A stretch of DNA of 22,056 bases from a virus. The position numbers and the translations under genes were made by a program. Below the pieces are notes generated by a model, which saw only the letters and a list, made by a program, of their open reading frames with translations, was not told where the DNA came from and did no database searches. The stretch covers positions 1-22,056 of the IMG/VR virus record IMGVR_UViG_3300005918_000153. One strand, written 5' to 3'. Shown piece by piece: positions 15,822 through 21,663 of this stretch; within the stretch, counting starts at the first letter, position 1, and the number at the start of each line of letters is the position of its first letter.

Positions 15822-16839
15822 AATCAGCCCAACGGGGCGCATGGTTGAGACGAACCCTACAGAGAGGGTTGCGCAGACGATTGATAAGACCTCGCGCCGG
15901 ATATCCGGTGAAGGTCTGGCGGTTACAGACAGCCCGCATGGCACGGCGACGGGGCTGACGGAACTGCCGGTGCGTATGGTTCAGGTGGTGACAAACAAAA
16001 CCGGCGGGATTTATTCGGTGAAGCAAATCAATCAGGGTGGCGACGACATGGAACGTCCTCTGTTTTGGGCCGAGCACGTCAACGGCGACGATGGCCTTGC
16101 AGTAGACACGAAGGGCTTTGCAGTCTACGGGACGGAGGGCCGGTGGGGTTTTTTTACTGAACAACGGCAGCTCGTGAGGTTTGCGGGGTCTTGTATGCTC
16201 GACAAAGCAAACGATGCTGCCCCGACCCCAGACGTCGTGTCTTTTACGAACACTGCGAACGCGGGGCCGGGTAACCCCTTGACTCCGGTTGCTGCATCAG
16301 AGCAGAGATTGGCTATCAAGTTTGACGCACCAGTAACCCCGGCGGGGGGTTCTACTTGGACTTTCCCGGTGGGGCTGCAAGACATAATAAAATGGGAAGT
16401 CCAGAATGACCCTACTAGCGCAGACCTTACATGGGGGGGTTACATCTGGTTTATCACCGTTGATTTTGATTACACGGGGGTTGGTTGCGCTACCTGGAAC
16501 TCGCTTAACTGTGTATCGCAAGGGGTCGCTGGGTATCCATCAGCGGACACAATGGCCCCGGGTGATGCCGTTAGCGGATGGTATCATCACCAGACGAATG
16601 GAGATGGCTTAACTGGGAACTTGGTTCTACGACTCAAGACAGCACCCGCGACGGCGGGAGACAATCCACACGCCATAGCGATTAGAGAGCCGCTTACTGC
16701 GGATACAGAGGTCTTCGGCCTTATGGTGTATGCTGATGATTGGTCGGCTCCGGGAGGAGTGAATCTTATTTCTGCCAACCACACAACTACGTATACAGGC
16801 ATAAGCCCTGACGGGCTTATCGGGGTGCATAGCGGTTAA
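15814..16839 (+). CDS. Tail tip/fibre-like structural protein
   Basis: ATG 15814 has GGAG (15803-15806) 7 nt upstream and overlaps the previous gene by 8 nt; it is preferred to a TTG 24 nt earlier. The product is 341 residues. Residues about 53-125 follow a pattern common in phage structural proteins that attach tail-tip or head fibres (VRMVQVVTNKTGGIYSVKQI, then a turn-rich section ending in RWGFFTEQRQLVRF). The rest is beta-rich and probably a jelly roll with many Trp and Gly residues. Host-binding is plausible; no catalytic motif is seen. Confidence 0.6.
   Translation: MSKISPTGRMVETNPTERVAQTIDKTSRRISGEGLAVTDSPHGTATGLTELPVRMVQVVTNKTGGIYSVKQINQGGDDMERPLFWAEHVNGDDGLAVDTKGFAVYGTEGRWGFFTEQRQLVRFAGSCMLDKANDAAPTPDVVSFTNTANAGPGNPLTPVAASEQRLAIKFDAPVTPAGGSTWTFPVGLQDIIKWEVQNDPTSADLTWGGYIWFITVDFDYTGVGCATWNSLNCVSQGVAGYPSADTMAPGDAVSGWYHHQTNGDGLTGNLVLRLKTAPATAGDNPHAIAIREPLTADTEVFGLMVYADDWSAPGGVNLISANHTTTYTGISPDGLIGVHSG
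16801..16820 (+). repeat. Perfect 8-bp hairpin near gene end
   Basis: ATAAGCCC (16801-16808) and GGGCTTAT (16813-16820) pair perfectly around the four-base loop TGAC. It lies 17 nt before the stop codon of the upstream gene and about 40 nt before the next SD. No T-run follows. It may protect or punctuate the transcript. Confidence 0.4.
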
Positions 16840-16867
16840 CCAGAGCTGAATCCTAAGAGGTGACACA

Positions 16868-17686
16868 ATGGCAACACGAAGATGGGTAGGGACGGCGGGT
16901 TTGGCAGGCAGCTTTGCTGATGCGGCCAACTGGGACCCCGCGACGATTCCGGTAGCTAACGACGAGGTGTATTTCGATAGCGGCAGCGAAGACCTCGACC
17001 TAACGCTAGACCAGAGCGCAATCACTCTAGATATTCTCTGCATCACGGAAGGCTTCACCGGGAATATTGCCGATGGATTCAAGATCAATGCGACCAACTT
17101 CTACGAGCGGGGCAGCGAGGGTGAACACTACTTCGAGGGGACGTATACCACGGCCATCATCAACAACTCATCGCCAGAGGCAGACGGCGTGCACCTCGAT
17201 GGGACCATTACGAACCTGTTATTGTTCAAGGGCAACGTGACTCTCGAAGCCGCGGCCACGGCGACCACAATACAATGCGGATATGCCGGCAATCAAGTCG
17301 GCGATGTGGACTTGACGATTGAAGTAGGCGCAACAGTTACAACCATCTGGCAAAACGGCGGGGATATTACTTGCGGGGCAGCGTGGACGAATCTGTATCT
17401 TGTGGCAGGCAGCTTCACGCATACGGACACGAACGCAACTAACATCTATGTATTCGACGGATCGTTTGACTACCAGGCTGCGGGGCATACGCTTACAAGC
17501 GCGGTCATCTATGGGGGGCGGTTTGACACAACTGGGCAATATGAAGCGTTGACAGTCACCGACCTCGAAATGTGGCCCGGCTCTGTCGTTGACTTGCGCA
17601 ACCAGAGCAACACGGTTGTCATTACCAACGGAGTGTTGAAACACGGCGGGCGTCTGCTTGTCGAGGAAGGCACTAACTTAACATAG
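16868..17686 (+). CDS. Beta-solenoid fibre-like protein
   Basis: This 272-residue protein opens RRWVGTAGLAGSFADAANWD (4-23) and then PVANDEVYFDSGS, which resembles the W...NW...P..ND.V.F entry of autotransporter-type beta-solenoids. The remainder is a run of short strands with Gly/Asn/Asp turns (LEMWPGSVVDL, NTVVITNGVL, HGGRLLVEEG), fitting a solenoid or fibre. It is the last virion-like gene before the lysis-like block, a usual place for receptor-binding proteins. SD GAGGTGA (16857-16863). Confidence 0.65.
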   Translation: MATRRWVGTAGLAGSFADAANWDPATIPVANDEVYFDSGSEDLDLTLDQSAITLDILCITEGFTGNIADGFKINATNFYERGSEGEHYFEGTYTTAIINNSSPEADGVHLDGTITNLLLFKGNVTLEAAATATTIQCGYAGNQVGDVDLTIEVGATVTTIWQNGGDITCGAAWTNLYLVAGSFTHTDTNATNIYVFDGSFDYQAAGHTLTSAVIYGGRFDTTGQYEALTVTDLEMWPGSVVDLRNQSNTVVITNGVLKHGGRLLVEEGTNLT

Positions 17687-17696
17687 GGAGGAAGTG

Positions 17697-17897
17697 ATGA
17701 GTAAGGTATTGGCGTTTCTCAAGGGCAAGAAAACATACGTGGTGGGCTTGCTGATTATCGTCGGTGTGATTCTCGAAATGCAGTTCGGCATCGAGATCCC
17801 GGAAGTCGCATACGTCGTGCTTGCCGGTCTCGGATTCGTAACTGTCCGCGCCGGCATTGCCGACATGAAAAAGAATCTACCCCCGGCGAAGAAATGA
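17697..17897 (+). CDS. Two-helix membrane protein, holin-like
   Basis: This 66-residue protein has a basic N-terminus (SKVLAFLKGKK), two hydrophobic segments (about 14-28 and 36-53) and a Lys-rich C-terminus, with a conserved-looking VRAGIADM motif after helix 2. Size and topology fit a small holin or holin accessory that permeabilises the inner membrane. ATG 17697 is chosen over GTG 17694 because the SD GGAGG (17687-17691) is 5 nt from the ATG but only 2 nt from the GTG. It is coupled to the next gene by an ATGA overlap. No endolysin gene adjoins it, so the holin role remains tentative. Confidence 0.6.
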   Translation: MSKVLAFLKGKKTYVVGLLIIVGVILEMQFGIEIPEVAYVVLAGLGFVTVRAGIADMKKNLPPAKK

Positions 17898-18112
17898 TAA
17901 GCGTAATCCTCGAGCTTGCGTTGATCGTCTACAAGTGGTGGACGAACCCTAATCGAATGAAGCGCGAACTGATACGTGCAACGGAGGCTGCCCATGTTAA
18001 AGCCGTGGCTGCATTCTCAAAGAAAGTTGACGCGAAAGACGAGGACGGCGTTAATGCTGATATTGACGCTATGCTTGATCGTGTCGATAGGATGCACAAC
18101 GACGCCGACTGA
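17894..18112 (+). CDS. Small membrane-anchored helical protein, inner-spanin candidate
   Basis: This 72-residue protein has one N-terminal hydrophobic helix (ISVILELALIVYKWW, 2-16) followed by a charged, probably helical segment (about 20-72). A lipoprotein-like ORF begins inside its 3' end in another frame (18054). That arrangement, an anchored helical protein with an overlapping lipoprotein gene, is the known layout of Rz/Rz1-type spanins. It is shorter than most inner spanins, so the call is inference from topology and gene layout. Confidence 0.5.
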   Translation: MISVILELALIVYKWWTNPNRMKRELIRATEAAHVKAVAAFSKKVDAKDEDGVNADIDAMLDRVDRMHNDAD

Positions 18113-18257
18113 GCATGTCGTTATCATCGACAAGACGGAACGCATCGTGCATCTAGAGGATGGGGAGCTTGCCCCGTTTACCGGTTGGCTGATGGCTCCT
18201 GAACGTCTGAAGGAAATCTTCGATGCGCTGGACCGGAAGTATCCACCGACCCCTTGA
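18054..18257 (+). CDS. Small lipoprotein, outer-spanin candidate (nested start)
   Basis: The frame is open from further upstream, but the first sensible start giving a signal peptide is ATG 18054, with GAGGA (18041-18045) as SD. The product is 67 residues: MLILTLCLIVSIGC forms a short lipoprotein signal with Cys14 as the lipid-anchored residue (the -3 position is Ser rather than Leu, a weak lipobox). A charged region and a short Pro-containing tail (KYPPTP) follow. It overlaps the membrane-anchored gene by 59 nt. Outer spanins bridge to the inner partner and disrupt the outer membrane, implying a Gram-negative host. Confidence 0.5.
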   Translation: MLILTLCLIVSIGCTTTPTEHVVIIDKTERIVHLEDGELAPFTGWLMAPERLKEIFDALDRKYPPTP

Positions 18258-18283
18258 CCCCCGTTGATAGTACCGACGGGACC

Positions 18284-18315
18284 GACGCCCTGCGGCTTTC
18301 GAGTCGTGGGGCGTT
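18284..18315 (+). terminator. Terminator-like hairpin with UUCG loop
   Basis: Positions 18284-18297 pair with 18302-18315 (14 pairs, including G-U pairs) around a TTCG loop, followed by the T-rich TCTTCAGTTCT. It is 27 nt after the last lysis-like gene and before the promoter candidate at 18446, so it probably ends the late transcript. The U-tract is imperfect, so termination may be partial. Confidence 0.65.
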
Positions 18316-18445
18316 CTTCAGTTCTGGCCCACCGTATATGCCCCATTTCCAGCGAATCGCAAACTTTCTCAAAAGAATGTGTAACCGTAACCCTTTGCCA
18401 CACTACGGCTTATATCGTATCTACGAATCCGTGTTCAGAATTAGG

Positions 18446-18473
18446 TTCACATTAGCCGATAGTGGGGTATAGT
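18446..18473 (+). promoter_or_regulatory. Sigma70-like promoter candidate
   Basis: TTCACA (18446-18451) and TATAGT (18468-18473) are each one base off the consensus boxes, with a 16-nt spacer. They lie between the terminator-like hairpin and the strong SD of the next gene, leaving a leader of about 40 nt. The rest of the 18258-18519 gap shows no gene. Confidence 0.6.
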
Positions 18474-18519
18474 TCTGGTAGATTCATTAAGCGATTCTCT
18501 TTCCAGGAGGGTGCGAACA

Positions 18520-18957
18520 ATGACACAATCGACAGATACCGTAGCTATGCTGCACAATGCGAGGATAGCCCTAAGATTCTACCGTGAGCGTATGGCGGAC
18601 TCCTGTCCGGGCGTAGACTACCCCCATCGGGAAGTTTACGGTTCGATAACACAAACCACATTTCAGGAGGATGTGACAATGGCGACATATATCATCTGTA
18701 AGTATGCTGATAATGGGTGTAATCAGGCGCATGGCATCGACGAGGATGAAATCTGCGGGGTGCGGTATTTCTGGGAGCTGTCCGGGGCTGATGGGGCGTG
18801 GTATCTGCTGTTCCGGGAGCCCAAGCACTCCGACGAAGATATTAGGCAGGCTAAAGAGGCGTTGAGGCGTTCGCAGGACGTTACAGGTATCGCGGTGTTC
18901 CGGATCACAGAGGCGGCTTTGCTTGACAGCGCACGCAAGGCGGAGGTGCCAGAATGA
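18520..18957 (+). CDS. Hypothetical accessory protein with a possible second start
   Basis: This 145-residue protein from ATG 18520 (SD AGGAGG at 18505-18510) is not recognised. A second in-frame ATG at 18679 has its own AGGAGG (18665-18670) 8 nt upstream, in a sequence context closely copying the first (both read TT-CAGGAGG-TG-ACAATG). The C-terminal 92 residues (MATYIICKYADNGCNQ onward) look like a compact domain and could be made separately. The N-terminal 53 residues may be a former separate peptide fused in frame. It begins the region downstream of the promoter candidate. Confidence 0.65.
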   Translation: MTQSTDTVAMLHNARIALRFYRERMADSCPGVDYPHREVYGSITQTTFQEDVTMATYIICKYADNGCNQAHGIDEDEICGVRYFWELSGADGAWYLLFREPKHSDEDIRQAKEALRRSQDVTGIAVFRITEAALLDSARKAEVPE

Positions 18958-19187
18958 TACGAGAGCTATTGAAATCGCTCGGTATGGGAATTGCGGTTGT
19001 GCTGGCCATCTTGGCCATTCCTGCGGGGGCGGTGTTGATTCTTGGGGCGGGGTTAATCGTGGCCGAGGGGCTGGCGTGGGCTTTCGGCATGACCGCAGAA
19101 CAACACAATGCCACCCTAATCGTTTGCGTAGCGGCGCAGATGCTGGTCATGCTTACGATTGCTGGTTATATCACCCGAAAGGACTAG
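18954..19187 (+). CDS. Small two-helix membrane protein
   Basis: This 77-residue protein contains two strong hydrophobic segments (about 11-41, IAVVLAILAIPAGAVLILGA onward, and 54-71, ATLIVCVAAQMLVMLTIAGY) and a basic end (TRKD). Its start overlaps the previous stop as ATGA. It is not recognised; a membrane function is all the sequence supports. A second holin-like role is possible but it lies outside the lysis block. Confidence 0.65.
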   Translation: MIRELLKSLGMGIAVVLAILAIPAGAVLILGAGLIVAEGLAWAFGMTAEQHNATLIVCVAAQMLVMLTIAGYITRKD

Positions 19188-19190
19188 ACA

Positions 19191-19301
19191 ATGTGGCTAC
19201 CTGAACCATCAGCAAGCAATTTTGCAATCGTGGGTTTGGCGTGCATCGTCATACCGTGGGCAATAGCGCAGTATTTACACTATCGTCGGAGGGTGAAATG
19301 A
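19191..19301 (+). CDS. 36-residue single-helix membrane peptide
   Basis: ATG 19191 follows AAAGGA (19178-19183) at 7 nt and the frame ends at TGA 19299-19301. The product starts MWLPEPSASNFAIVGLACIV, has one hydrophobic helix, and ends in the basic HYRRRVK. Its stop overlaps the start of the next gene (ATGA), so it is part of the same coupled series. Function is unknown. Confidence 0.6.
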   Translation: MWLPEPSASNFAIVGLACIVIPWAIAQYLHYRRRVK

Positions 19302-19996
19302 TGGCGAAGTCAAAGACGAAACAGGTTGCGGTTGAGGTGCATGAGGCGAAGCTGGAGACGCTGAAGTTGACGGTTGTTGGGACATCGGCTCTGCTGGTGC
19401 ATAACTTCTCGATGAAGGCTCGGGGGCAGATGCTTGCGAAACAGTGTAAGGTCACTTGGCCGAAAGAGGCGAAAGACCCGGTAGCGCAATTCAACGGGGC
19501 GACGTACTTCATCGACGCGGATGGACGAGAGATTCCAAACCCCGCAGATCTGTCCCTTGTCTACGAGGGGAAGGTCAAAGACTTCATCGACCTGTTCAAC
19601 AAGCACGTTAAGACGATGGCTGGCAACAAGAAGGCCCGGTTTGGCTTCCCGAGTGTCGGACTCAAGGCGTGTGCAATCCGTGGCGCGAAGTCGTTGGGGC
19701 TGGTGATGGCCGATATGAAGGGCGCGATGTTCATTCCCCGCGAGTTTATCGAGATCAAGGGCAAGCGGGTCATGCGCTCGGATATGGTGCGAATTTCGCA
19801 TAGCACCTCGGACATCCGGTTTCGCCCGGAGTTCCTGCCGTGGGAAATGAGCTTCGATGTGGTCTATAACACGGCCATCATCACGGCTGACCTCGTTGTC
19901 AATATGTTCAATGCAGGTGGCTTCAGTTGCGGTATTGGCGAATGGCGACCAGAGAAGGGCGGCAGTAAGGGCATGTTTGCAGTCAAGCGTAGCTAA
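19298..19996 (+). CDS. Conserved-type phage protein with Gly-rich C-terminal loop
   Basis: This protein is 232 residues from ATG 19298; a second ATG at 19301 is equally possible, as the SD GGAGGG (19288-19293) is 4 or 7 nt away. Visible blocks are LKLTVVGTSALLVHNFSMKA (22-41), FGFPSVGLKACAIRGAKSLG (115-134), DIRFRPEFLPWEMSFDV (172-188) and a Gly-rich end GGFSCGIGEWRPEKGG (207-222). I recall phage proteins with the same GxGEWRPxKGG ending, all uncharacterised. The alternation of strands and helices with a late Gly-rich loop is reminiscent of RAMP/Cas7-like RNA-binding folds, but this is only a resemblance. It sits directly before the GGYNN array. Confidence 0.8.
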   Translation: MMAKSKTKQVAVEVHEAKLETLKLTVVGTSALLVHNFSMKARGQMLAKQCKVTWPKEAKDPVAQFNGATYFIDADGREIPNPADLSLVYEGKVKDFIDLFNKHVKTMAGNKKARFGFPSVGLKACAIRGAKSLGLVMADMKGAMFIPREFIEIKGKRVMRSDMVRISHSTSDIRFRPEFLPWEMSFDVVYNTAIITADLVVNMFNAGGFSCGIGEWRPEKGGSKGMFAVKRS

Positions 19997-20000
19997 TTCT

Positions 20001-20161
20001 GGCAGGCACGGCATGTCGAGGACAGGTTAGGCACGTCCAGGCATGGTCGGGCAGGGCAGGTTTGGCCCCTCGGGGTCTGGATAGGCTAGGCCAGGTATGG
20101 CGTGGCAGGTAAGGTACGGCGGGGCGTGGTGCGGTCAGGTATGGTGGGGCTGGTTTGGTTT
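20001..20161 (+). repeat. Pentamer-phased GGYNN array, 33 units, non-coding
   Basis: Immediately after the stop at 19996, the sequence can be split without remainder into 33 units, 29 of five bases and 4 of four bases. Thirty units start with GG (the exceptions are units 4, 8 and 15) and 31 have a pyrimidine at the third position; positions 4 and 5 vary freely. The four-base units are numbers 1, 12, 22 and 31 (GGCA three times, GGCT once), about every ten units. A five-base period is incompatible with coding, and no credible gene lies on either strand. The array ends 16 nt before the SD of the next gene, so it probably lies in an mRNA leader or acts as a DNA site. Confidence 0.9.
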
Positions 20162-20190
20162 TACACATTTTCTCTTTGGAGGGTGGATAA

Positions 20191-20652
20191 GTGACGAACG
20201 CAGAACGACGTAGAGAGCTTGAGAAGATACGCAAGGCGCACGGAGGGCAACTGGTGCCGGCAGATGTTTTGTCGGTAGCAGAAAGCCCCAAACACCCGCT
20301 CCATGACGATTTCGAGTGGGATGATACAAAGGCGGCGCACCAACACCGGCTATGGCAAGCCCGACACATGATTAGCGTGGTCGTTATTTTCTCTGACACA
20401 GAGAGCGAAGAACCGACCCGGGCATACGTTAGCTTGCTTCAGGACAGAAAGACCGGCGGCGGGTATCGTGCCGCGGTCGAGGTAATGTGTGATGCAGGGA
20501 TGCGCAACCAGCTACTTGCAGAGGCGGAGAAAGACATGGAGGGCTTCCAGGTGAAGTATCGGCGGCTTACAGAGCTTGCCGATGTGTTCAAGGCCATGCG
20601 GGTGGCCAAGCGCGCAAAGGCGGCAACGGCGGTAATGGGGCGGAGGATCTGA
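20191..20652 (+). CDS. Conserved-type hypothetical phage protein
   Basis: This 153-residue protein starts at GTG 20191 with SD GGAGGG (20178-20183) 7 nt upstream. The N-terminus is basic and helical (TNAERRRELEKIRKAHGG). The middle has HPLHDDFEWDDTKAAHQHRL (51-70), a block I associate with a recurring phage family of unknown function. The C-terminal half (AEKDMEGFQVKYRRLTELADVFKAM) is helical. The highly polar DDFEWDDTKAAHQHR motif could contribute to binding or catalysis but cannot be assigned. It follows the GGYNN array, which therefore occupies its leader. Confidence 0.75.
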   Translation: MTNAERRRELEKIRKAHGGQLVPADVLSVAESPKHPLHDDFEWDDTKAAHQHRLWQARHMISVVVIFSDTESEEPTRAYVSLLQDRKTGGGYRAAVEVMCDAGMRNQLLAEAEKDMEGFQVKYRRLTELADVFKAMRVAKRAKAATAVMGRRI

Positions 20653-20682
20653 TCGCCAGCGGGGGTGGCATATTAGATGTTC

Positions 20683-20723
20683 AAACTGTAAGGTTTTACT
20701 GTGACACCATGCTGTGACAGTTT
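20683..20723 (+). promoter_or_regulatory. Candidate operator: inverted and direct repeats
   Basis: In the 94-nt gap before the zinc-ribbon gene, AAACTGT (20683-20689) and ACAGTTT (20717-20723) form a perfect inverted repeat, and CTGTGACA occurs twice (20699-20706 and 20712-20719), 13 nt apart. Such a cluster of related half-sites is typical of regulator binding. No good promoter was found with it: a TATAAT at 20743 overlaps the start codon. Confidence 0.4.
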
Positions 20724-20746
20724 AGCACTTAACTAGGGGTCTTATA

Positions 20747-21088
20747 ATGGGGCGCAACAAGGGACCAGAATCATGCGGGAACTGCGGACGCGAGATCAAT
20801 ACACGGCTTGGCTGGAAATGCCCACGATGCGGATATGACAACATTCGCGGCCAGGAATTCGCTCGCAACATGAACGTCGGCAAGCACATGACAACCGCGC
20901 AATTCAGCGCATATTCCGACGCGGCAAGCGAAATGAACAGAGAAGCCAGTAGGGCGATTCTAAGCGGCCAATGGGATAACGCCTACTCGTTAGACGCATT
21001 AGCCGACGAAGACGCACAGGGGCCATTCTCGGACGATGTAGAGGACGTGGCGGCAGAGTTGACCTTGCAAGGCATGATGCGCCGATGA
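20747..21088 (+). CDS. Small zinc-ribbon protein
   Basis: This 113-residue protein has an N-terminal zinc ribbon with C10-x2-C13 and C25-x2-C28 (SCGNCGRE and WKCPRCGYD), then a polar helical part and an acidic C-terminus. Such ribbons bind nucleic acid or protein partners; the acidic tail hints at a protein-binding or transcription-related role. AGGGG (20735-20739) is 7 nt before ATG 20747. It precedes the structured non-coding region. Confidence 0.75.
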   Translation: MGRNKGPESCGNCGREINTRLGWKCPRCGYDNIRGQEFARNMNVGKHMTTAQFSAYSDAASEMNREASRAILSGQWDNAYSLDALADEDAQGPFSDDVEDVAAELTLQGMMRR

Positions 21089-21163
21089 ATCTTTGCAATC
21101 GGTTACGGATTTATGTTGACATTGCGCGATGGGTTGTTAGGGTTGGGACCAGCATTGTTCTTT

Positions 21164-21625
21164 GACATTTTGGGTGGGTGGGAAGCCCAGTGCCGCGCTG
21201 ACGGAGTCGCCTAACCACATGGCGGTTACGCGGATATAAAGGCCTGAGGGGAACTAGACGAGTGGTCCTTGCGAGAAATTGCGAGTAGGTCTAGGGATGT
21301 GAAGGCAATAGCCCGTGTTCGGCGACCCACCACCCAGACATTAGCTCTCTCATGCGGCGTGCGACGCCGGGTAAGATTGTTCGCGGAGGAACGCGCATCG
21401 TGCAGAAGGGTGCGACCACGGCCTGAGTTATCCGGTCAAGAGCGTGTTCCATCAAAGAGGCAACGTGGCAGGGAGCCGAGTGGGAATCCGGCCATGAGGG
21501 AGCGACATTGACTGCCCCGTGCAGCGTGGTGAGACACGCCTAAGCAGTCTACGTGCGAGAGCCCTTCGAGAGTAGACTAGGGGGGAAGCCGGTATCGAAT
21601 CCGGTCACGGGGTAGTCTTGACATT
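21164..21625 (+). ncRNA. Candidate structured RNA of three domains separated by GACATT
   Basis: No believable gene occupies 21089-21663 (575 nt); the only open frame gives an Arg-rich artefact. Three consecutive domains are each closed by a long-range helix: 21172-21182 with 21326-21335 (10 bp, one bulge), 21344-21354 with 21493-21503 (11 bp, one G-U), and 21510-21521 with 21606-21617 (12 bp, one G-U). GACATT occurs before, between and after them (21164, 21337, 21504, 21620) and once more upstream (21118). Internal hairpins are consistent: 21207-21233, CTAGAC/GTCTAG (21254-21294), CGGCGT/ACGCCG (21355-21369), CCACGGCCT/AGGC-aa-CGTGG (21416-21468) and GCCG/CGGC (21475-21492). TTGACA boxes (21116) and a T5 run after a weak hairpin (21646-21650) could delimit it. 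Large phage RNAs such as GOLLD or ROOL are possible relatives, not verified. Confidence 0.65.
21510..21617 (+). ncRNA. tRNA-like 3' domain of the structured RNA
   Basis: The third domain has four arms like a cloverleaf. A closing stem contains CCCCGTG (21515-21521) and CACGGGG (21606-21612). Then come the bases CA and a 5-bp arm GCGTG/CACGC (21524-21539, six-base loop). A longer arm AGTCTAC/GTAGACT follows (21546-21578), then a variable G-run, then a 5-bp arm with a T-loop-like TATCGAAT (21588-21605) stacked directly on the closing stem. It lacks the conserved D-loop GG, a normal anticodon loop and a CCA end, so it is not a functional tRNA by sequence. Confidence 0.5.
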
Positions 21626-21663
21626 TTGATTTAGCGAGGATAGCCTTTTTGAGAGGACTAGAA

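Noticed and set aside
18254-18472. Short frames in the gap after the lysis-like genes
   Set aside because: They cross the terminator-like hairpin and promoter candidate, lack good SDs and show no protein-like pattern.
20001-20161. CRISPR array or simple microsatellite
   Set aside because: There are no long identical repeats or spacers; only a degenerate five-base pattern holds.
19983-20399. Minus-strand 138-codon frame across the GGYNN array
   Set aside because: Its Pro/Ala/His-rich sequence is a by-product of the array read in reverse, and it lies opposite two supported genes.
20721-20748. Promoter with TATAAT at 20743-20748
   Set aside because: The box overlaps the start codon and has no good -35 at proper spacing; transcription from it would miss the gene's SD.
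21162-21190. Promoter from the TTGACA at 21162
   Set aside because: The bases where a -10 box should be are G/C-rich; the hexamer is better explained as part of the repeated GACATT spacer.
21269-21511. 80-codon + strand frame within the non-coding region
   Set aside because: Starts at TTG without an SD, gives an Arg-rich low-quality protein, and overlies strong RNA helices, so it is read as an artefact.
21513-21612. Functional tRNA gene
   Set aside because: The cloverleaf order is present but the D-loop GG, a normal seven-base anticodon loop and CCA are missing; kept only as a tRNA-like domain.
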